From assembly GCA_033961575.1 (NCBI GenBank), contig CM066738.1, positions 66,315,478-66,379,477 on the forward strand: 64,000 nucleotides of DNA. Reading direction: 5' to 3'. Each line of letters begins with the position of its first letter. The first letter of the stretch is position 1. The notes beneath the pieces were generated by a model, which was not told the DNA's origin, did no database searches, and saw nothing but the letters and a program-made list of their open reading frames with translations. Positions 63,040-64,000 of this stretch are shown one piece after another. Source of the DNA: Aselliscus stoliczkanus (Eukaryota; Chordata; Mammalia; Chiroptera; Hipposideridae). The translations under genes were made by a program, and so were the position numbers.

Positions 63040-64000
63040 TGTCGCTCTGGGATTGCTTTAATGTATTAGATAGATCACCAGGAGAGCCCTGGCTGGATCA
63101 CGTAGGCACACAGCTCACGGCCCAACACTCCCAGGAAAACTCCCAGTCTCAGCCTGTCGCAATCAGCCGTTCGCAGATCAGGCCGAGCATCCTGACAACC
63201 AGTCACCAGCCTGGCAACTCTGCAAGCGCAGTGCAGAGAGCGGGGACCCGAGGCGGCTTGCACACTCCTGCGTCTTAGTGAGCAGCCTGTTGGAGCCAGA
63301 GCATGCCCACTAGGCGTTTCCCTGACAACGTAGCACAAGCCGTGCGGAGGGTGGGGATCCGAGGTGGCTCGTGCACTCCCGGGTCTCAGTGAGCAGCCTG
63401 TTTGAGCCGGTCGGCACCGCCCCGCATTTCCCTGGCAACGCAGTATAAGCCTGGCGAGGGTGGGGATTCAAGGCCGCATGCACATGCGTGCATGCACACA
63501 CACACTTCTGTGCCAATTCCACCAGACCAATGAGGTCTCTGACCTGATCCCTCATGGGAAGGCCCAAGCCTGAAACAATTGGCTCTCTCTACACCACTCG
63601 CGTGCAGGCTCCACACCACGGGAATAACAATCCAAAAACCTCCAGTCTTTGAACCAAAGGTGCTCAGTTCAGTCCGTCCCCGCAGGCTCCCGGCTCACAT
63701 AGCCACTCCCTCCACCAGTAACCAGGTAAGTGCTCACCGGCGAGCAAGCCCGGGCACCGGCCCCACTGATTCTGCAGTCGCTCTTAGCCTCACCGAGCTG
63801 AGCAAAGAGAGTCCTTACTAATTTACTGCCAACTATTTTAGAACTTCTCTTCCCGGCAAAGGAGCTTTGGGCTGGGGAGCTTGGTGTGTGTCTGGAGGGT
63901 CTCTCCCCCATCCAGCCAAGCTTTCCACGGCTGGGGCTTCTCTCACGGGGCTCGCCCTCTCTTGTCTCCGCCCGTCCTACCAGACCTGAAGTGGCTTCCT
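63040..64000 (-). promoter_or_regulatory. L1-D 5' UTR with 110-bp monomers, incomplete
   Basis: Monomers start at 63,236 and 63,346 (110 bp apart), with a third partial one at 63,456. The sequence is GC-rich and CpG-containing. The 5' end lies beyond the window. By position it would be the element's promoter. Confidence 0.7.

Larger units (their letters stand above)
61386..64000 (-). mobile_element. L1-D: 'half-LINE' type L1, cut by the window end
   Basis: In sense order: 5' UTR (from beyond 64,000 to about 63,040), ORF1 (63,033-62,175), a very short endonuclease scrap (about 62,118-62,094), a second 3'-UTR-like block (about 62,093-61,948), about 90 bp of the ORF2 3' end, then the 3' UTR. 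Both inner junctions (near 61,947 and 62,093) are the same as in L1-A (near 4,538 and 4,688). L1-D has a further deletion near 62,122 that removes the endonuclease piece kept in L1-A. Confidence 0.88.

Overview
The window is mammalian nuclear DNA and almost certainly from a bat. The main evidence is a very abundant short tRNA-derived SINE (tRNA-like head on either strand, a core containing 'cccacatatgagggccagtg', and an A-rich tail), together with a longer tRNA-derived SINE family, young L1 LINEs and mariner-type DNA transposons. The SINEs look most like those of horseshoe/roundleaf (rhinolophoid) bats, but that placement is from memory and was not searched. I see no intact host protein-coding gene, no functional tRNA or rRNA gene and no bacterial-type feature. 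The window reads as repeat-rich intergenic or intronic DNA.

Layout. 0-3.6 kb: a two-headed SINE, an L1 3' end, two short SINEs and a deleted mariner with a SINE inside it. 3.6-7.7 kb: an old L2-like LINE split by a 3.3-kb minus-strand L1 derivative (L1-A). 8.8-22.9 kb: a nest. A minus-strand L1 (L1-E) is broken first by an ORF2-less L1 (L1-B, 10.3-13.4 kb) and then, inside its ORF1, by a 4.9-kb 5'-truncated processed copy of ULK2 mRNA (15.1-20.0 kb) that has itself taken in five SINEs. 23-33.6 kb: mostly unique sequence with MIRs, plus-strand L1 3' ends, a CCT/CTT microsatellite, an 81-bp MITE and a Tigger-type MITE. 33.6-35.2 kb: another internally deleted L1 (L1-F) with a multi-headed SINE in it. 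35.2-53.4 kb: unique DNA with mariner relics, a second copy of the 81-bp MITE, a hAT-type MITE, MIRs and L1 3' fragments. 53.4-64 kb: a TA-flanked MITE, an old L1 split by a mariner, then two large L1s. L1-C has ORF2 but no ORF1; L1-D has ORF1 but almost no ORF2 and runs off the window.

The most interesting signal is in the L1s. Of six minus-strand elements that retain ORF or 5' sequence, only L1-C keeps a reverse-transcriptase region. L1-A and L1-D share the same complex rearrangement: a terminal scrap of ORF2, then a second block of 3'-UTR-like sequence, then a jump to the same point in the ORF2 endonuclease. This implies a founder that spread as a non-autonomous 'half-LINE' using another element's machinery. 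Two mariner copies likewise share one internal deletion, and an 81-bp mariner-type MITE occurs twice at exactly the same length. Element names are by recognition, not by database search.
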